The translations under genes and the position numbers were made by a program. The notes under the pieces were generated by a model, which saw nothing but the letters and a program-made list of their open reading frames with translations, searched no databases and had not been told where the DNA came from. A stretch of DNA of 64,000 nucleotides from Bifidobacterium breve. Lineage in GTDB: Bacteria > Actinomycetota > Actinomycetes > Nanopelagicales > Nanopelagicaceae. The stretch spans positions 48,193 to 112,192 of the forward strand of contig CAMDBB010000006.1 in assembly GCA_945889195.1 (NCBI GenBank). The letters are read 5' to 3'. The first letter of the stretch is position 1, and the number at the start of each line of letters is the position of its first letter. Positions 29,877-38,802 of this stretch are shown here, one piece after another.

Positions 29877-30725
29877 GTGCAAAAACGTTTTGGAATCATC
29901 ACAGCAGCTGTTATCGCAGCTGCTCTCGCACTCTCAGGATGCGGACTTGGCAATGACGACTCGTCATCAGCTTCTGCATCATGCGAAAAGGGAGATTTAG
30001 CAACAATCACTGAAGGCAAGCTCACTATCGCAACTGGTGAACCTGCGTACTACCCATGGGTTATCGATGACAAGCCAGAATCTGGCGAAGGCTTTGAAGG
30101 CGCAGTCGCTTATGCAGTTGCTGAGCAGCTCGGCTTTGATGCCGCAGATGTCACCTGGGTCCGCACAACATTTGATTCAGCTGTAACGCCAGGAGAGAAG
30201 AAGTTTGACTTCAACTTGCAGCAGTTCTCAATCACTGAGGATCGCAAGAAGGCTGTTGATTTCTCATCACCTTATTACACAGCTCCTCAGGCAATCGTCT
30301 CATTCAAGGGAAGCAAGATCGAAGGAAAGACTTCACTTGCAGACCTCAAGAGCGCCAAGCTAGGTGCTGCAGTCGGTACTACCTCTCTTGATGCCATCGA
30401 GAGCCAGATTGGCACAAAGCCACAGGTATTTAACGACAACGCAGCAGGTGTATCTGCACTCAAGAACAAGCAGATCGACGGCCTTGTTGTAGATCTACCA
30501 ACAGCTTTCTACCTATCAGGTGTTGAAGTTCCAAACGGTCTTATCGTTGGTCAACTTCCTTCAACTGGTGCAGGAGATCAGTTTGGGCTCTTGCTTTCAA
30601 AGGGAAGCAAGCTCACATCTTGCGTAACTGGCGCTGTTGATGCCATTACTGCAGATGGAACACTCGCAACAATTACAGATAAGTGGCTAGCAACTGATGC
30701 TGGCGCTCCTGTATTGAAGCCTTAA
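29877..30725 (+). CDS. polar amino acid ABC transporter, substrate-binding lipoprotein
   Basis: 282 residues, family 3 solute-binding protein. Signal peptide with lipobox L-S-G-C (Cys22), then a short Ser-rich linker. Ligand-domain hallmarks: GKLTIATGEPAYYPWV, FEGAVAYAVAEQLGF, FDFNLQQFSITEDRKKAVDFSSPYY and LGAAVGTTSLDAI. GTG start supported by AAGGAG 5 bases upstream. First gene of a three-gene importer; exact amino acid unknown. Confidence 0.92.
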   Translation: MQKRFGIITAAVIAAALALSGCGLGNDDSSSASASCEKGDLATITEGKLTIATGEPAYYPWVIDDKPESGEGFEGAVAYAVAEQLGFDAADVTWVRTTFDSAVTPGEKKFDFNLQQFSITEDRKKAVDFSSPYYTAPQAIVSFKGSKIEGKTSLADLKSAKLGAAVGTTSLDAIESQIGTKPQVFNDNAAGVSALKNKQIDGLVVDLPTAFYLSGVEVPNGLIVGQLPSTGAGDQFGLLLSKGSKLTSCVTGAVDAITADGTLATITDKWLATDAGAPVLKP

Positions 30726-30761
30726 TAGAAACTGCGCAGTAAACAAGGTAGTTTGGCGACC

Positions 30762-31628
30762 ATGTCAGAGAAGAAAAGCTCTGCTTGGTCGCCAAGCTCC
30801 CGTGAACTAGAACGACGTAAATCTCGTCGCAGGATTAGCCGCAAGCAAGCAAGTATTGCTGCGGCTTCTTCTATTTTCGTCCTCGGAACTCTTGCGGTAA
30901 TTCTTGTTACTTCACCAGGCTGGGAGACCGTCAAGGCGACCTTCTTCGATATTGATTATGGCCGCGAGGTATTTCCAACAGTTGCGCAAGGCCTCTGGAT
31001 CAATTTGCAGCTTACCTTTATCGGTGGCGCTGCCATTGGCGTGATTGCACTTGGCCTGGCTTTACTGAGAACTACAAAGTCGCCAGCGCTAACTCCGTTT
31101 AGATTTTTAGCTACCGCCTACGTCGATATCTTCCGAGGCGCCCCACTGATCTTGATTATCTTGCTCGTTGGCTTTGGGGTTCCAGCATTAGGACTTTCTG
31201 GGGTTTCCAGCAATGTCATCTTCCTTGGAACAGTTGCTGTTGTCCTTACTTACTCTGCATATGTTGCTGAAGTTATCCGAAGCGGAATTTTATCTATCCA
31301 TCCAAGCCAGCGCGCAGCTGCTCGCTCACTCGGCTTAACTTCAGGGCAGACGATGCGCTTTGTTGTTTTGCCACAAGCAATACGCCGCGTGGTTCCACCT
31401 CTGCTCAATGACTTTGTCTCACTCCTAAAAGACACAGGTTTGGTCTCAATCTTGGGAGTCACAGATGCCGTGCGCGCTGCCCAAATTAACGCGAGCCGTA
31501 CCTTTAACTACACGCCATACGTTGTGGCAGCCATCCTCTTTCTCCTCATCACAATTCCAATGACTCGCTATACAGATCGAGCCATCAGACAGCGCACAAG
31601 TGCGCAGAACTCTGAGGGTGCCATCTAA
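30762..31628 (+). CDS. polar amino acid ABC transporter permease
   Basis: 288 residues (from ATG 30762; a TTG nine bases upstream sits better relative to an AAGG and is an alternative). Charged N-terminal stretch, then five to six helices. The HisM-type signature is VDIFRGAPLILIILLVGFG and the ATPase-contact loop IHPSQRAAARSLGLTSGQ is followed by FVVLPQAIRRVVPPLLNDFV. Overlaps the ATPase gene (TAATG). A single permease gene implies a homodimer. Confidence 0.9.
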   Translation: MSEKKSSAWSPSSRELERRKSRRRISRKQASIAAASSIFVLGTLAVILVTSPGWETVKATFFDIDYGREVFPTVAQGLWINLQLTFIGGAAIGVIALGLALLRTTKSPALTPFRFLATAYVDIFRGAPLILIILLVGFGVPALGLSGVSSNVIFLGTVAVVLTYSAYVAEVIRSGILSIHPSQRAAARSLGLTSGQTMRFVVLPQAIRRVVPPLLNDFVSLLKDTGLVSILGVTDAVRAAQINASRTFNYTPYVVAAILFLLITIPMTRYTDRAIRQRTSAQNSEGAI

Positions 31629-32374
31629 TGAGCAACGTTCTAGAACTCGTCAACGTACGAAAGTCTTTCGGCCCCGATGTTGTCCTTCACGACCTTTCGC
31701 TGCAGGTTCCAGAACACACTGCGACAGTGCTGATTGGCGCCTCTGGCTCAGGCAAGTCCACTCTCTTGCGCTGCATTAACTTGCTGGAATCAATTGCTGA
31801 TGGGCAGATTTTCTTAGACGGCCAAGAGATTTCAGATCCACTGATCAATGTAGATGAAGTCCGTCGCCGCCTGGGAATGGTCTTTCAATCATTTAACTTA
31901 TTTCCTCATAAGACAGTGCTTGAGAACATCACGCTCTCGCCCATCAAAGTTCACGGCAAGAGTGAAGATGAGGCCAATGCTCATGCGCTGCACCTTCTTA
32001 AGCGCTTTGATTTAGCTGATAAGGCTGATCAATATCCTGACCGCCTTAGCGGGGGACAGCAGCAACGAGTAGCAATTATTCGATCTCTTGCCGTTAGCCC
32101 GCGCCTTCTTCTTCTCGATGAAGTTACATCCGCACTCGACCCAGTGCTGGTTAATGAAGTTCTCTCTGCGGTGCGGGATCTTAAGAGCGATGGCATGACG
32201 ATGGTGCTTGCAACGCATGAAATGGGATTTGCAACGCAGGTAGCTGATGAAGTCTGCTTCCTTGAATCAGGCAATATCGTCGAACGTGGAAGCGCAGAAC
32301 AGGTATTGCATAACCCGCAGAACCCTAAGACTCAAGAGTTCTTAAAGCGAGTCCACCAGGCAGGTCGTCTGTAG
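31628..32374 (+). CDS. polar amino acid ABC transporter ATP-binding protein
   Basis: 248 residues, GlnQ/HisP type. Walker A GASGSGKSTLLRCINLLE at about residue 37, Q-loop VFQSFNLFPHKTVLENI, ABC signature LSGGQQQRVAI, Walker B LLLLDEVTSALDP, and the switch His in VLATHEMGFA. The EVTSALDP variant is common in the subfamily. It ends the operon at a strong terminator. Confidence 0.95.
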   Translation: MSNVLELVNVRKSFGPDVVLHDLSLQVPEHTATVLIGASGSGKSTLLRCINLLESIADGQIFLDGQEISDPLINVDEVRRRLGMVFQSFNLFPHKTVLENITLSPIKVHGKSEDEANAHALHLLKRFDLADKADQYPDRLSGGQQQRVAIIRSLAVSPRLLLLDEVTSALDPVLVNEVLSAVRDLKSDGMTMVLATHEMGFATQVADEVCFLESGNIVERGSAEQVLHNPQNPKTQEFLKRVHQAGRL

Positions 32375-32378
32375 CAAG

Positions 32379-32414
32379 AAGAAAACCCCCGCACATATGC
32401 ACGGGGGTTTTCTT
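32379..32414. terminator. bidirectional terminator between convergent operons
   Basis: A 13-bp perfect inverted repeat (AAGAAAACCCCCG / CGGGGGTTTTCTT) around a 10-base loop. The arms supply a U-rich tail on either strand, so it can stop both the amino acid transporter operon (+) and the sugar transporter operon (-). Confidence 0.9.
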
Positions 32415-32427
32415 GTCACTTAATTGA

Positions 32428-33441
32428 TCAAACGGTTGTGTCACCTGCGCGACGACGACGGAGATTATCTGCAAAGACTGCAAAGAGGATAACTGCGCCA
32501 ACAACCACGTACTGCCACTCTTGCTGGAGTTCGAGGATACGAAGTCCATTGATAAGAACTGACATGATTAGCGCACCAATAATGGTTCCACCGATAGTTC
32601 CCTTACCGCCGAAGAGCGAAGTTCCACCGATGATGACCGCTGCGATTGCTTCTAGCTCGTATCCAAGACCAAGGTCTGGCTGAGCAGAGCCAAGGCGTGA
32701 GGTGATAACGACTGCAGCTAGACCGACGTAAACACCGCAGAGAGCGTAGATAGCAACTAACCAGCGATTGACCTTTACGCCAGAGAGCTTTGTCGCCTCT
32801 AGGTTAGAGCCGATAGCGAAGTTGTAACGACCAAGTACTGTCTTGTTAAGAATTAGTGAGCCGATAATCGCTGCAACAAAGAGGATGAGAACGGCATTTG
32901 GAAAGTTAGGGATGATATTTCCACGAGCGATTTGATCCCAACCTTCAACATCTGTTGCGAAGAGAATTGGCTTCATATCGGAAATGATCAGAGCCAAGCC
33001 TTGCGCACCCTTCATGGTTGCAAGAGTTGCGATAAAGGCTGGCAATTTCAGCACCGTAATCAACAATCCATTGATGGCGCCTAAGAGCCCTCCCACCACC
33101 ATTCCAAGAAGAATTCCAGTCCAGACATTGAGGTCGTAGGCCATCACACTTTTTCCGGTAATCACTGCAACGAGCGCCATCGATGTACCAACAGAGAGGT
33201 CGATACCTCCGGTGATAATCACGAAGGTAACTCCGATAGCGAGCAGACCAATCACTGTGGTCGACATCAAGATACCGCCGGAGACATTTGCCCAAGAGGC
33301 AAATACCGGGCGCATGATGGTGAAGAAGGCGAAGATGATGACAAGGCTAGCTAAGGCTGCAACTCGTCCAATCTCGCGACGGACAAAGGCTGAAACCTTA
33401 TTTCCGCCCTCTGACTGAGTAGTTGTTAGGTCTTCTGACAT
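32428..33441 (-). CDS. ribose/monosaccharide-type (CUT2) ABC transporter permease
   Basis: 337-residue RbsC-like permease with eight or more helices. Family segments: GLLAIGVTFVIITGGIDLSVGT, GLLGAINGLLITVLKLPAFI, TLATMKGAQGLALI and EAIAAVIIGGTSLFGGKGTIGG. The ATG at 33441 with AGGGAG 9 bases upstream is preferred over longer in-frame starts reaching into the ATPase gene. Last gene of the transporter operon; ends at the shared terminator. Sugar specificity is not visible in the sequence; the linked genes suggest a 6-deoxyhexose such as L-fucose. Confidence 0.92.
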   Translation of the reverse strand: MSEDLTTTQSEGGNKVSAFVRREIGRVAALASLVIIFAFFTIMRPVFASWANVSGGILMSTTVIGLLAIGVTFVIITGGIDLSVGTSMALVAVITGKSVMAYDLNVWTGILLGMVVGGLLGAINGLLITVLKLPAFIATLATMKGAQGLALIISDMKPILFATDVEGWDQIARGNIIPNFPNAVLILFVAAIIGSLILNKTVLGRYNFAIGSNLEATKLSGVKVNRWLVAIYALCGVYVGLAAVVITSRLGSAQPDLGLGYELEAIAAVIIGGTSLFGGKGTIGGTIIGALIMSVLINGLRILELQQEWQYVVVGAVILFAVFADNLRRRRAGDTTV

Positions 33442-33457
33442 GTTTCTCTTCTCCCTC

Positions 33458-34978
33458 TTAGTGAACTGCCGGTAGTTCGTCGCTAAATTTTGTTGCATAT
33501 TCGATGATTACTTCTTGGTTGGCATCTTTATTGTCGATGATGCCGGTGAGGCGACCTGCACACATGACCGCTACGCGATCGGACATGCGCAAGATTTCAG
33601 GAAGCTCAGATGAAATCATGATGATTGACTTTCCTTCTTCAGCTAGCTTTGTCAGCAGTTTGTAGATTTCATCCTTTGCGCCCACATCGATTCCACGAGT
33701 TGGTTCATCGAAGATCAAGATGTCGCAGTTACGGGTCAGCCACTTACCGATGACGACTTTCTGCTGATTTCCACCAGAGAGGTTCTTAACGAACTGGTTC
33801 TCAGAAGGTGTGCGCACGCGCAGTTGAGAGATGACATCGCGAGTTACGCCTGCTGCAGGCTTGATACGGAGCCATCCAAATTTAGAGAAACGTGGAATCG
33901 AGGAGAGAATCACGTTAAAAGTCAGATTCTGAATCAAGAGAAGACCAAAGCGCTTACGATCTTCAGAGAGATAACCGATTCCAGCAGCAACTGCATCAGA
34001 TGGTTGCTTAATCTTTACCTCTTTACCGTGAAGTGTGACAGTGCCTGCAGTCTTTGGATCAGCACCGATGATGGCGCGAGCAAGTTCTGTGCGCCCTGCA
34101 CCCATAAGACCAGCAAAGCCAAGAATTTCGCCTTTGCGAAGTTCAAAGGAGACATCGCGAAGCAAGTGGCGATCTGAGATGCCTTCAACCTTCATGACGA
34201 TTTCAGAGCTGATATTGCGGTTGGTAGGGCGCTGATCTTGATCAACCTTACGTCCGACCATCAGCGAGATAACTTCAGGAATTGAAGTCTCGGTGGTCTT
34301 CAAAGTCTTTACATACTGGCCATCACGAATAACGGTGATGCGGTCTGTAATTTTCGCTAGCTCTTCCAGGCGGTGCGAGATATAGACAACGCCTTTACCG
34401 GCAGCCTTAAGGGTGCGAATAATCTTAAAGAGCGCATCAGTCTCGGCTGGAGTCAGAGATGAGGTTGGCTCATCCATGATGATTACTGAGCCGCGATAAG
34501 AGACCGCCTTTGCGATTTCTACCATCTGCTGCTTTGCAATTGTTAGCTCGCCAACAATTGCCTTTGGATCAAGGTTGAGTTCAAGCTCTGCCAGCAATTT
34601 TGCCGCTTCATCATTGAGCTTTGGGTTGTCGAGAAATACCCCACCTGGGCGGCGATTTTCACGGCCAATATAAATGTTCTGCGCAACCGTAAGGTGGGGC
34701 ATCAAGTTAAGTTCTTGGTGGATGATGCTGATACCTAGGCGCTGTGCTTCGTAAGGGCTAGGAATTTCTACAGATTCGCCGCGGTATTTAACGTCGCCGG
34801 CATCCTTTTTATAGATTCCAGAGAGAATCTTCATGAGAGTTGATTTGCCAGCTCCATTTTCACCAACGATGGCATGTACTTCGCCTTCGTTGAGATCGAA
34901 CTGGACGTTATCGAGGGCCTTTACTCCTGGAAACACTTTACTTACGCCAGTAAGCGATAAGAGTTGAGCTGTTGCCAT
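33458..34978 (-). CDS. CUT2 sugar ABC transporter, duplicated ATP-binding protein
   Basis: 506-residue RbsA-like protein with two ATPase domains. Domain 1: Walker A GENGAGKSTLMKIL near residue 38, Q-loop IIHQELNLMPHLTVAQNI, Walker B IIMDEPTSSLTPAE. Domain 2: degenerate Walker A GFAGLMGAGRTELARAIIG, signature LSGGNQQKVVIGKWL, Walker B ILIFDEPTRGIDVGAK. One consensus and one degenerate site is the norm in this family. It lies between the binding-protein and permease genes. Confidence 0.95.
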   Translation of the reverse strand: MATAQLLSLTGVSKVFPGVKALDNVQFDLNEGEVHAIVGENGAGKSTLMKILSGIYKKDAGDVKYRGESVEIPSPYEAQRLGISIIHQELNLMPHLTVAQNIYIGRENRRPGGVFLDNPKLNDEAAKLLAELELNLDPKAIVGELTIAKQQMVEIAKAVSYRGSVIIMDEPTSSLTPAETDALFKIIRTLKAAGKGVVYISHRLEELAKITDRITVIRDGQYVKTLKTTETSIPEVISLMVGRKVDQDQRPTNRNISSEIVMKVEGISDRHLLRDVSFELRKGEILGFAGLMGAGRTELARAIIGADPKTAGTVTLHGKEVKIKQPSDAVAAGIGYLSEDRKRFGLLLIQNLTFNVILSSIPRFSKFGWLRIKPAAGVTRDVISQLRVRTPSENQFVKNLSGGNQQKVVIGKWLTRNCDILIFDEPTRGIDVGAKDEIYKLLTKLAEEGKSIIMISSELPEILRMSDRVAVMCAGRLTGIIDNKDANQEVIIEYATKFSDELPAVH

Positions 34979-35024
34979 TATTTCCCCACAAACTTTGAGA
35001 GCTGAAAGTAATCGAATAGTAAAG

Positions 35025-35056
35025 CATGATGGCCGAGATTGCTCCCGGCCATCATG
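35025..35056 (-). terminator. strong hairpin between binding-protein and ATPase genes
   Basis: Perfect 11-bp inverted repeat (CATGATGGCCG / CGGCCATCATG) with a 10-base loop, in the 112-base gap downstream of the solute-binding protein gene. On the transcribed strand only a modest T-rich stretch (CTTTACTATT) follows, so I read it as a partial terminator or mRNA-stabilising hairpin that keeps binding-protein levels above those of ATPase and permease. Confidence 0.7.
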
Positions 35057-35090
35057 ACTTTAACTACTTACAAAAGAGTCGAGTTTCGAC

Positions 35091-36080
35091 TTATTCGTAG
35101 AGGTTTCCAGCAACTGTTGGGTCGCTGATGTTCTTCTTATCGTAGTAGTAGAAGCCAGTGTCAATAAGTGGCTTTGGAACTGTCTTGTTACGTACGTAGT
35201 TAACAAGCGCTTCTACAGTCTTAGCACCGATACCCATTGGGCTCTGTGTGATTGCACCAGTCTGAAGTCCAGACTTGATGTTTGCAATCTGCTGCTTTCC
35301 TGAGTCGAAGCCGATCAACTTAACTGCGCCGTTCTTCAACTTAGCTGCCTTGAATGCCTGGCCAGCTCCGATTGAAACGCCTTCGTTAGTTCCGTAGATA
35401 CCCTTGAGGTCCTTGTTAGCAACAAGTGCTGCGCTAATGATTTCCTGTGCCTTAAGAGCGTCTCCACCCTCAGCGTACTGAGTCTTGAGGAGCTTGATGC
35501 CCTTGTGCTTCTTCTTGATCTGGTTGATAAAGCCGTTTGCACGGTCGATACCGGTCTGGTTTGTCTGTGAGTGACCGACAACTAGAACCTTGCCCTTACC
35601 CTTAAGAAGTGCTGACATCTTGTCTGCAGCTAGTGCACCAGCTGCTGTGCTGTTTGTGTAAGCAACTCCAAGTGCACAATCTGATGCAACGCCAAGCTTG
35701 CCTGGGCAGCTTGCTGCTGTATCGAACATGTAAACAGGAATGCCTGCATCATTTGCAGCCTTCAAGTTTGGAACAGACTGTGTTGTTCCGAGAGCTGCGT
35801 AACCGATTGCATCTGGCTTAACTGCAATTGCTGCATCAAGCATTTCAAGTTGCTTATCGATCATTGTTTCAGCTGCTGGACCCTGGAAGACGATTTCTGC
35901 GTTCATCTTCTTAGCTTGTGTCTCAGCGCCTAACTTAACTGCTTGCCAGAACTGGTGTGTTTCGCCCTTTGAGATTAAATAGATCTTGAGGGTCTTGTCT
36001 GCTGCTGTTACTGGAGCAGCTGTTCCAGTTACCAATGCGAGTGCTGCTACTGCAGCTACTGCCATTAGACCTTTCTTCAT
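35091..36080 (-). CDS. CUT2 sugar ABC transporter, substrate-binding protein
   Basis: 329-residue periplasmic-binding-protein-like protein. Signal peptide: MKKGL then a hydrophobic core and a likely AAPVTAA|D cleavage near residue 27. There is no lipobox cysteine, unusual for a binding protein in a Gram-positive-type cell unless anchored otherwise. Family features: LISKGETHQFWQAVKLGAET, EMLDAAIAVKPDAIGYAALG, GKVLVVGHSQTNQTGIDR, IYGTNEGVSIGAGQA and KLIGFDSGKQQI. First gene of the transporter operon, behind its own predicted promoter. Confidence 0.92.
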   Translation of the reverse strand: MKKGLMAVAAVAALALVTGTAAPVTAADKTLKIYLISKGETHQFWQAVKLGAETQAKKMNAEIVFQGPAAETMIDKQLEMLDAAIAVKPDAIGYAALGTTQSVPNLKAANDAGIPVYMFDTAASCPGKLGVASDCALGVAYTNSTAAGALAADKMSALLKGKGKVLVVGHSQTNQTGIDRANGFINQIKKKHKGIKLLKTQYAEGGDALKAQEIISAALVANKDLKGIYGTNEGVSIGAGQAFKAAKLKNGAVKLIGFDSGKQQIANIKSGLQTGAITQSPMGIGAKTVEALVNYVRNKTVPKPLIDTGFYYYDKKNISDPTVAGNLYE

Positions 36081-36118
36081 GTGTTTCCCTTCAAAAGCAG
36101 CGGAATTGCTGTGTTGGA

Positions 36119-36147
36119 ATCCTATGCGCGGGGTAGGGCTGATTCAA
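36119..36147 (-). promoter_or_regulatory. predicted promoter of the sugar transporter operon
   Basis: Reading the minus strand, TTGAAT (36147-36142) and TAGGAT (36124-36119) are separated by 17 bases, a good match to the main sigma-factor consensus, and lie about 40 bases before the binding-protein ATG. It would let the transporter be made independently of, or more strongly than, the upstream catabolic genes. Confidence 0.5.
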
Positions 36148-36184
36148 GGAAAAATCGGGATTTGCAGTAATAACAGGCTGATTG

Positions 36185-37036
36185 TTACAGGTTCGTTATC
36201 TTGTAACTGCGGGCTACGTTCAGCGCCCAGAACGCCTCTTTCTCGCTATCCGAGAACCCAACTGTGACTTTTTCGGCGAGGCCAACTACCTGTGAGTAGC
36301 TATTGGCGGCAAGTAGAGCCACTGGCCAATCCGAGCCAAACATTATTCGCGATGTCGAAAAACTATCGATGATGTGATCTGTATATGGAGTGAAATCTGA
36401 AACTTCCCAATCTTTCCAATTCGCTTCCGTAACTAACCCTGAAATTTTGCAGGAGACATTTTCGAATGATGCTAACTCTGTGATGAGAGATTTCCATGGT
36501 TCTAACTCTTGGCGAGATATGTATGGCTTGGAAATATGGTCAAGTACAAAGCGAGTGTCAGGACAAGCGCGCACTAATTCGATAGCTGCTTTAAGTTCAG
36601 GTGTCTTGGTCAAGATGTCATAAGTGATATCTAACTTTCCAAGTCCTTGCACCGTCTTAATGACTTGAGGTCTTGCTAAGTAATTGGAGTCTGGATGATC
36701 TTGGGCAATATCGCGGATACCTTTGAGATAACTTCCGCCCTTGGCTGCTAAGTATTTTTCGCACTCTGCCAAAGAGGCAGGTGAATCAACATCGAGCCAT
36801 CCCACAACCGCAACGATTGTTGGTGATTGCTCAGCTAGAACGAGGGCTTCATAGGTTTCTTCATGAGTCATGCTCGCTTGAACAAAGACTGTGCGCTCTA
36901 TGCCGGTTCCGGCTATCGCAGATTCAAGGTCTGCGATAGCAAAGTTACGGCGGATGGGAGCCATCTGATCGCCGGCCATCCAGTCATAATCACGCGCAGA
37001 TAAATCCCAGAGGTGATGGTGGGAGTCAATTCTCAT
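36185..37036 (-). CDS. amidohydrolase-family sugar lactonase (probable L-fuconolactonase)
   Basis: 283 residues, amidohydrolase-2 (COG3618-type) TIM barrel. N-terminal metal-binding HHHLWD preceded by MRIDS; then ERTVFVQASMTHEE, FVLDHISKPYI and the C-terminal FGSDWPVALLAA with the catalytic Asp. Characterised relatives hydrolyse L-fucono- or L-rhamnono-lactones. Position directly downstream of a 2-hydroxyacid dehydrogenase, FAH hydrolase, mutarotase and aldose dehydrogenase supports hydrolysis of L-fuconolactone to L-fuconate. Exact sugar is inferred. Confidence 0.85.
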   Translation of the reverse strand: MRIDSHHHLWDLSARDYDWMAGDQMAPIRRNFAIADLESAIAGTGIERTVFVQASMTHEETYEALVLAEQSPTIVAVVGWLDVDSPASLAECEKYLAAKGGSYLKGIRDIAQDHPDSNYLARPQVIKTVQGLGKLDITYDILTKTPELKAAIELVRACPDTRFVLDHISKPYISRQELEPWKSLITELASFENVSCKISGLVTEANWKDWEVSDFTPYTDHIIDSFSTSRIMFGSDWPVALLAANSYSQVVGLAEKVTVGFSDSEKEAFWALNVARSYKITNL

Positions 37037-37045
37037 CTGCGGAAT

Positions 37046-37939
37046 TTAACCTTGGGCAACGACGTGTTCAAGAGGGAGGCCTGCGGCAAGTAACTTCAAC
37101 TGCGATTCAATGAGGGCTCGTCCACGCGGTTCAAAGGCCTCTGAATTTCCACCAACATGTGGAACCACAATCAGATTGGGAGCGCTCCAGAGAGGATGTC
37201 CTTGAGGTAACGGTTCAGGATCTGTGACATCGAGGGCTGCATAGATGCGACGTGAATTAAGTTCCTTAAGGAGCGCTTCAGTATCGATGATTGGTCCGCG
37301 CGCAACATTAACGATGAGCGCACCATCTTTCATGGTAGCTAAGCGCTGGGCGTTAAACATGTGGCGAGATGAATCAGTCAGAGGCAAGATCAAAACTACG
37401 ATATCTAGTTGGGGCAGATGCTTATCTAAATCATCAATCTTTACTGTGCCATCGCGGCCAGATTGAGTGAATGCGGTGATTGAAACATCAAAGCCAGATA
37501 GCTTGCGGGCAACTTCTTTTCCGATAGAACCAAATCCAATAATGCCAACCTTGCTATCGGAAAGTGATGGAAAGCGACGATGGTTCCAGGTACCGACGCC
37601 TTGTTCGCGGATAAATTCAGCAAAGCCGCGGCGGGATGCGATTGCAAGTCCCACTGCCAGCTCTGCAGTTGATGCATCATGAACTCCACGTGCGTTGCAG
37701 AGAGTGAGCCCAGGGCGAAGATAGGCCAAGGCATCGTCGTAGCCCGCGTTGAGCATCTGCAGAATCTTAAGGTTGGACATCTTGGCCGCATATGAAAGGG
37801 CCTTAGCGCCACCCATATAAGAAGGTACATACATATCTATCTGCGATAAATCAGCGCTATCAAGTGGAAAGTTATCGGGGGATAGCAGCGTGATTCCATC
37901 GGGCGCAGATAGATCTGACCACTGGGTCCAGACGCGCAT
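37046..37939 (-). CDS. D-isomer-specific 2-hydroxyacid dehydrogenase
   Basis: 297 residues, shorter than most family members (about 320). NAD motif GIIGFGSIGKEVARKL, then LPLTDSSRHMFNAQRLATMK, the arginine in VNVARGPIIDTEAL, the glutamate in TDPEPLPQGHPLW and the catalytic histidine in VVPHVGG. Reduces a 2-keto acid or oxidises a D-2-hydroxy acid. No step of the canonical L-fucose route obviously needs it; it could clear a keto acid such as glyoxylate or hydroxypyruvate from side substrates. Three bases separate it from the FAH gene upstream. Confidence 0.87.
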   Translation of the reverse strand: MRVWTQWSDLSAPDGITLLSPDNFPLDSADLSQIDMYVPSYMGGAKALSYAAKMSNLKILQMLNAGYDDALAYLRPGLTLCNARGVHDASTAELAVGLAIASRRGFAEFIREQGVGTWNHRRFPSLSDSKVGIIGFGSIGKEVARKLSGFDVSITAFTQSGRDGTVKIDDLDKHLPQLDIVVLILPLTDSSRHMFNAQRLATMKDGALIVNVARGPIIDTEALLKELNSRRIYAALDVTDPEPLPQGHPLWSAPNLIVVPHVGGNSEAFEPRGRALIESQLKLLAAGLPLEHVVAQG

Positions 37940-37942
37940 GCG

Positions 37943-38791
37943 TTACTTCACCCGTTCTGGAATAACTTCAACAGTATTTGAAAGGGTTCCGACTCCCGCC
38001 ACGTTGATTTCAACAATGTCGCCGGCGGCAAGTGAAATATCCATCGGTGGAACAATTCCAGTGCCGGTAGAGAGAATGAGGCCATGAGGGAAGTCTTGGC
38101 ATCTAAATACGTAATTGACTAAATCTTCGAGGGTGCGATTGAGATTGCCTAGAGAAGTTTCGGCCTCCCACTCGATATTCGAACCACGCACAATCTTGGC
38201 CTTAATTGCCATCTGATCCGCGCTTGGTGCAAGCCACGATGGAGTGATATCTGGGCCAAGGGATGTTGAGCCGATATAGATCTTGGCTTGTGAAAGGTAG
38301 AGAGGATTTTCGCCCTCAATAGAACGCGCAGTGACATCGTTGCAGATGGCATAGCCAATGATTTCGCGATGCTTATTTATATAGATAGCAACTTCTGGTT
38401 CTGGAACTGATGCTTCGCTGTCGTAGCGAATACCAATAAGGGCGTTGGTACCGCGCGCTCGCACCGCAGTGGATTTAAAGAAGAGTTCAGGGCGGTCTGC
38501 TTCATAGACGAGCTGATAAACATCAGGCACACCGCTCTCTTCTTTACGCGCATCGCGAGAGCGAAGGTAGGTAACTCCTGCGCCCCATAGCTCAATCTCA
38601 GGAGCGATAGGAGCTGCCAGTGTTCCGGTTATTTCAGTACTTGCTTGAGTAAGAGCTGCTTTGAGCTCGGCCAAAGTCAGATGCATCGCTTCTGTCAGAG
38701 TTGGAAGAGATGCGACAGTGCGGTGCACTCCATCGACCGTTACAGCAAAGCGATACTGCTCATCTTTGGTGTGAAGTACTGAAAGTTTCAT
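37943..38791 (-). CDS. FAH-family hydrolase (probable 2,4-diketo-3-deoxy-L-fuconate hydrolase)
   Basis: 282 residues of the fumarylacetoacetate hydrolase family. Metal-ligand pattern: the E-x-E in VPEPEVAIYI and the Asp in AICNDVTARSIEGENPLYL; RPELFFKST precedes. The C-terminus has the usual LSTGTGIVPPMDISLAAGD core followed by VGTLSNTVEVI. Family members cleave C-C bonds of diketo acids; next to lactonase, fuconate dehydratase and SDR genes the expected reaction is 2,4-diketo-3-deoxy-L-fuconate to pyruvate and L-lactate. A dehydratase-type role (as in some FAH proteins of pentose pathways) is the alternative. Confidence 0.8.
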   Translation of the reverse strand: MKLSVLHTKDEQYRFAVTVDGVHRTVASLPTLTEAMHLTLAELKAALTQASTEITGTLAAPIAPEIELWGAGVTYLRSRDARKEESGVPDVYQLVYEADRPELFFKSTAVRARGTNALIGIRYDSEASVPEPEVAIYINKHREIIGYAICNDVTARSIEGENPLYLSQAKIYIGSTSLGPDITPSWLAPSADQMAIKAKIVRGSNIEWEAETSLGNLNRTLEDLVNYVFRCQDFPHGLILSTGTGIVPPMDISLAAGDIVEINVAGVGTLSNTVEVIPERVK

Positions 38792-38802
38792 TGCAATCCA
38801 AA

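Noticed and set aside
36389..36623. Plus-strand open frames inside the fucose catabolic genes
   Set aside because: All are antisense to genes with clear catalytic motifs and lack ribosome binding sites.
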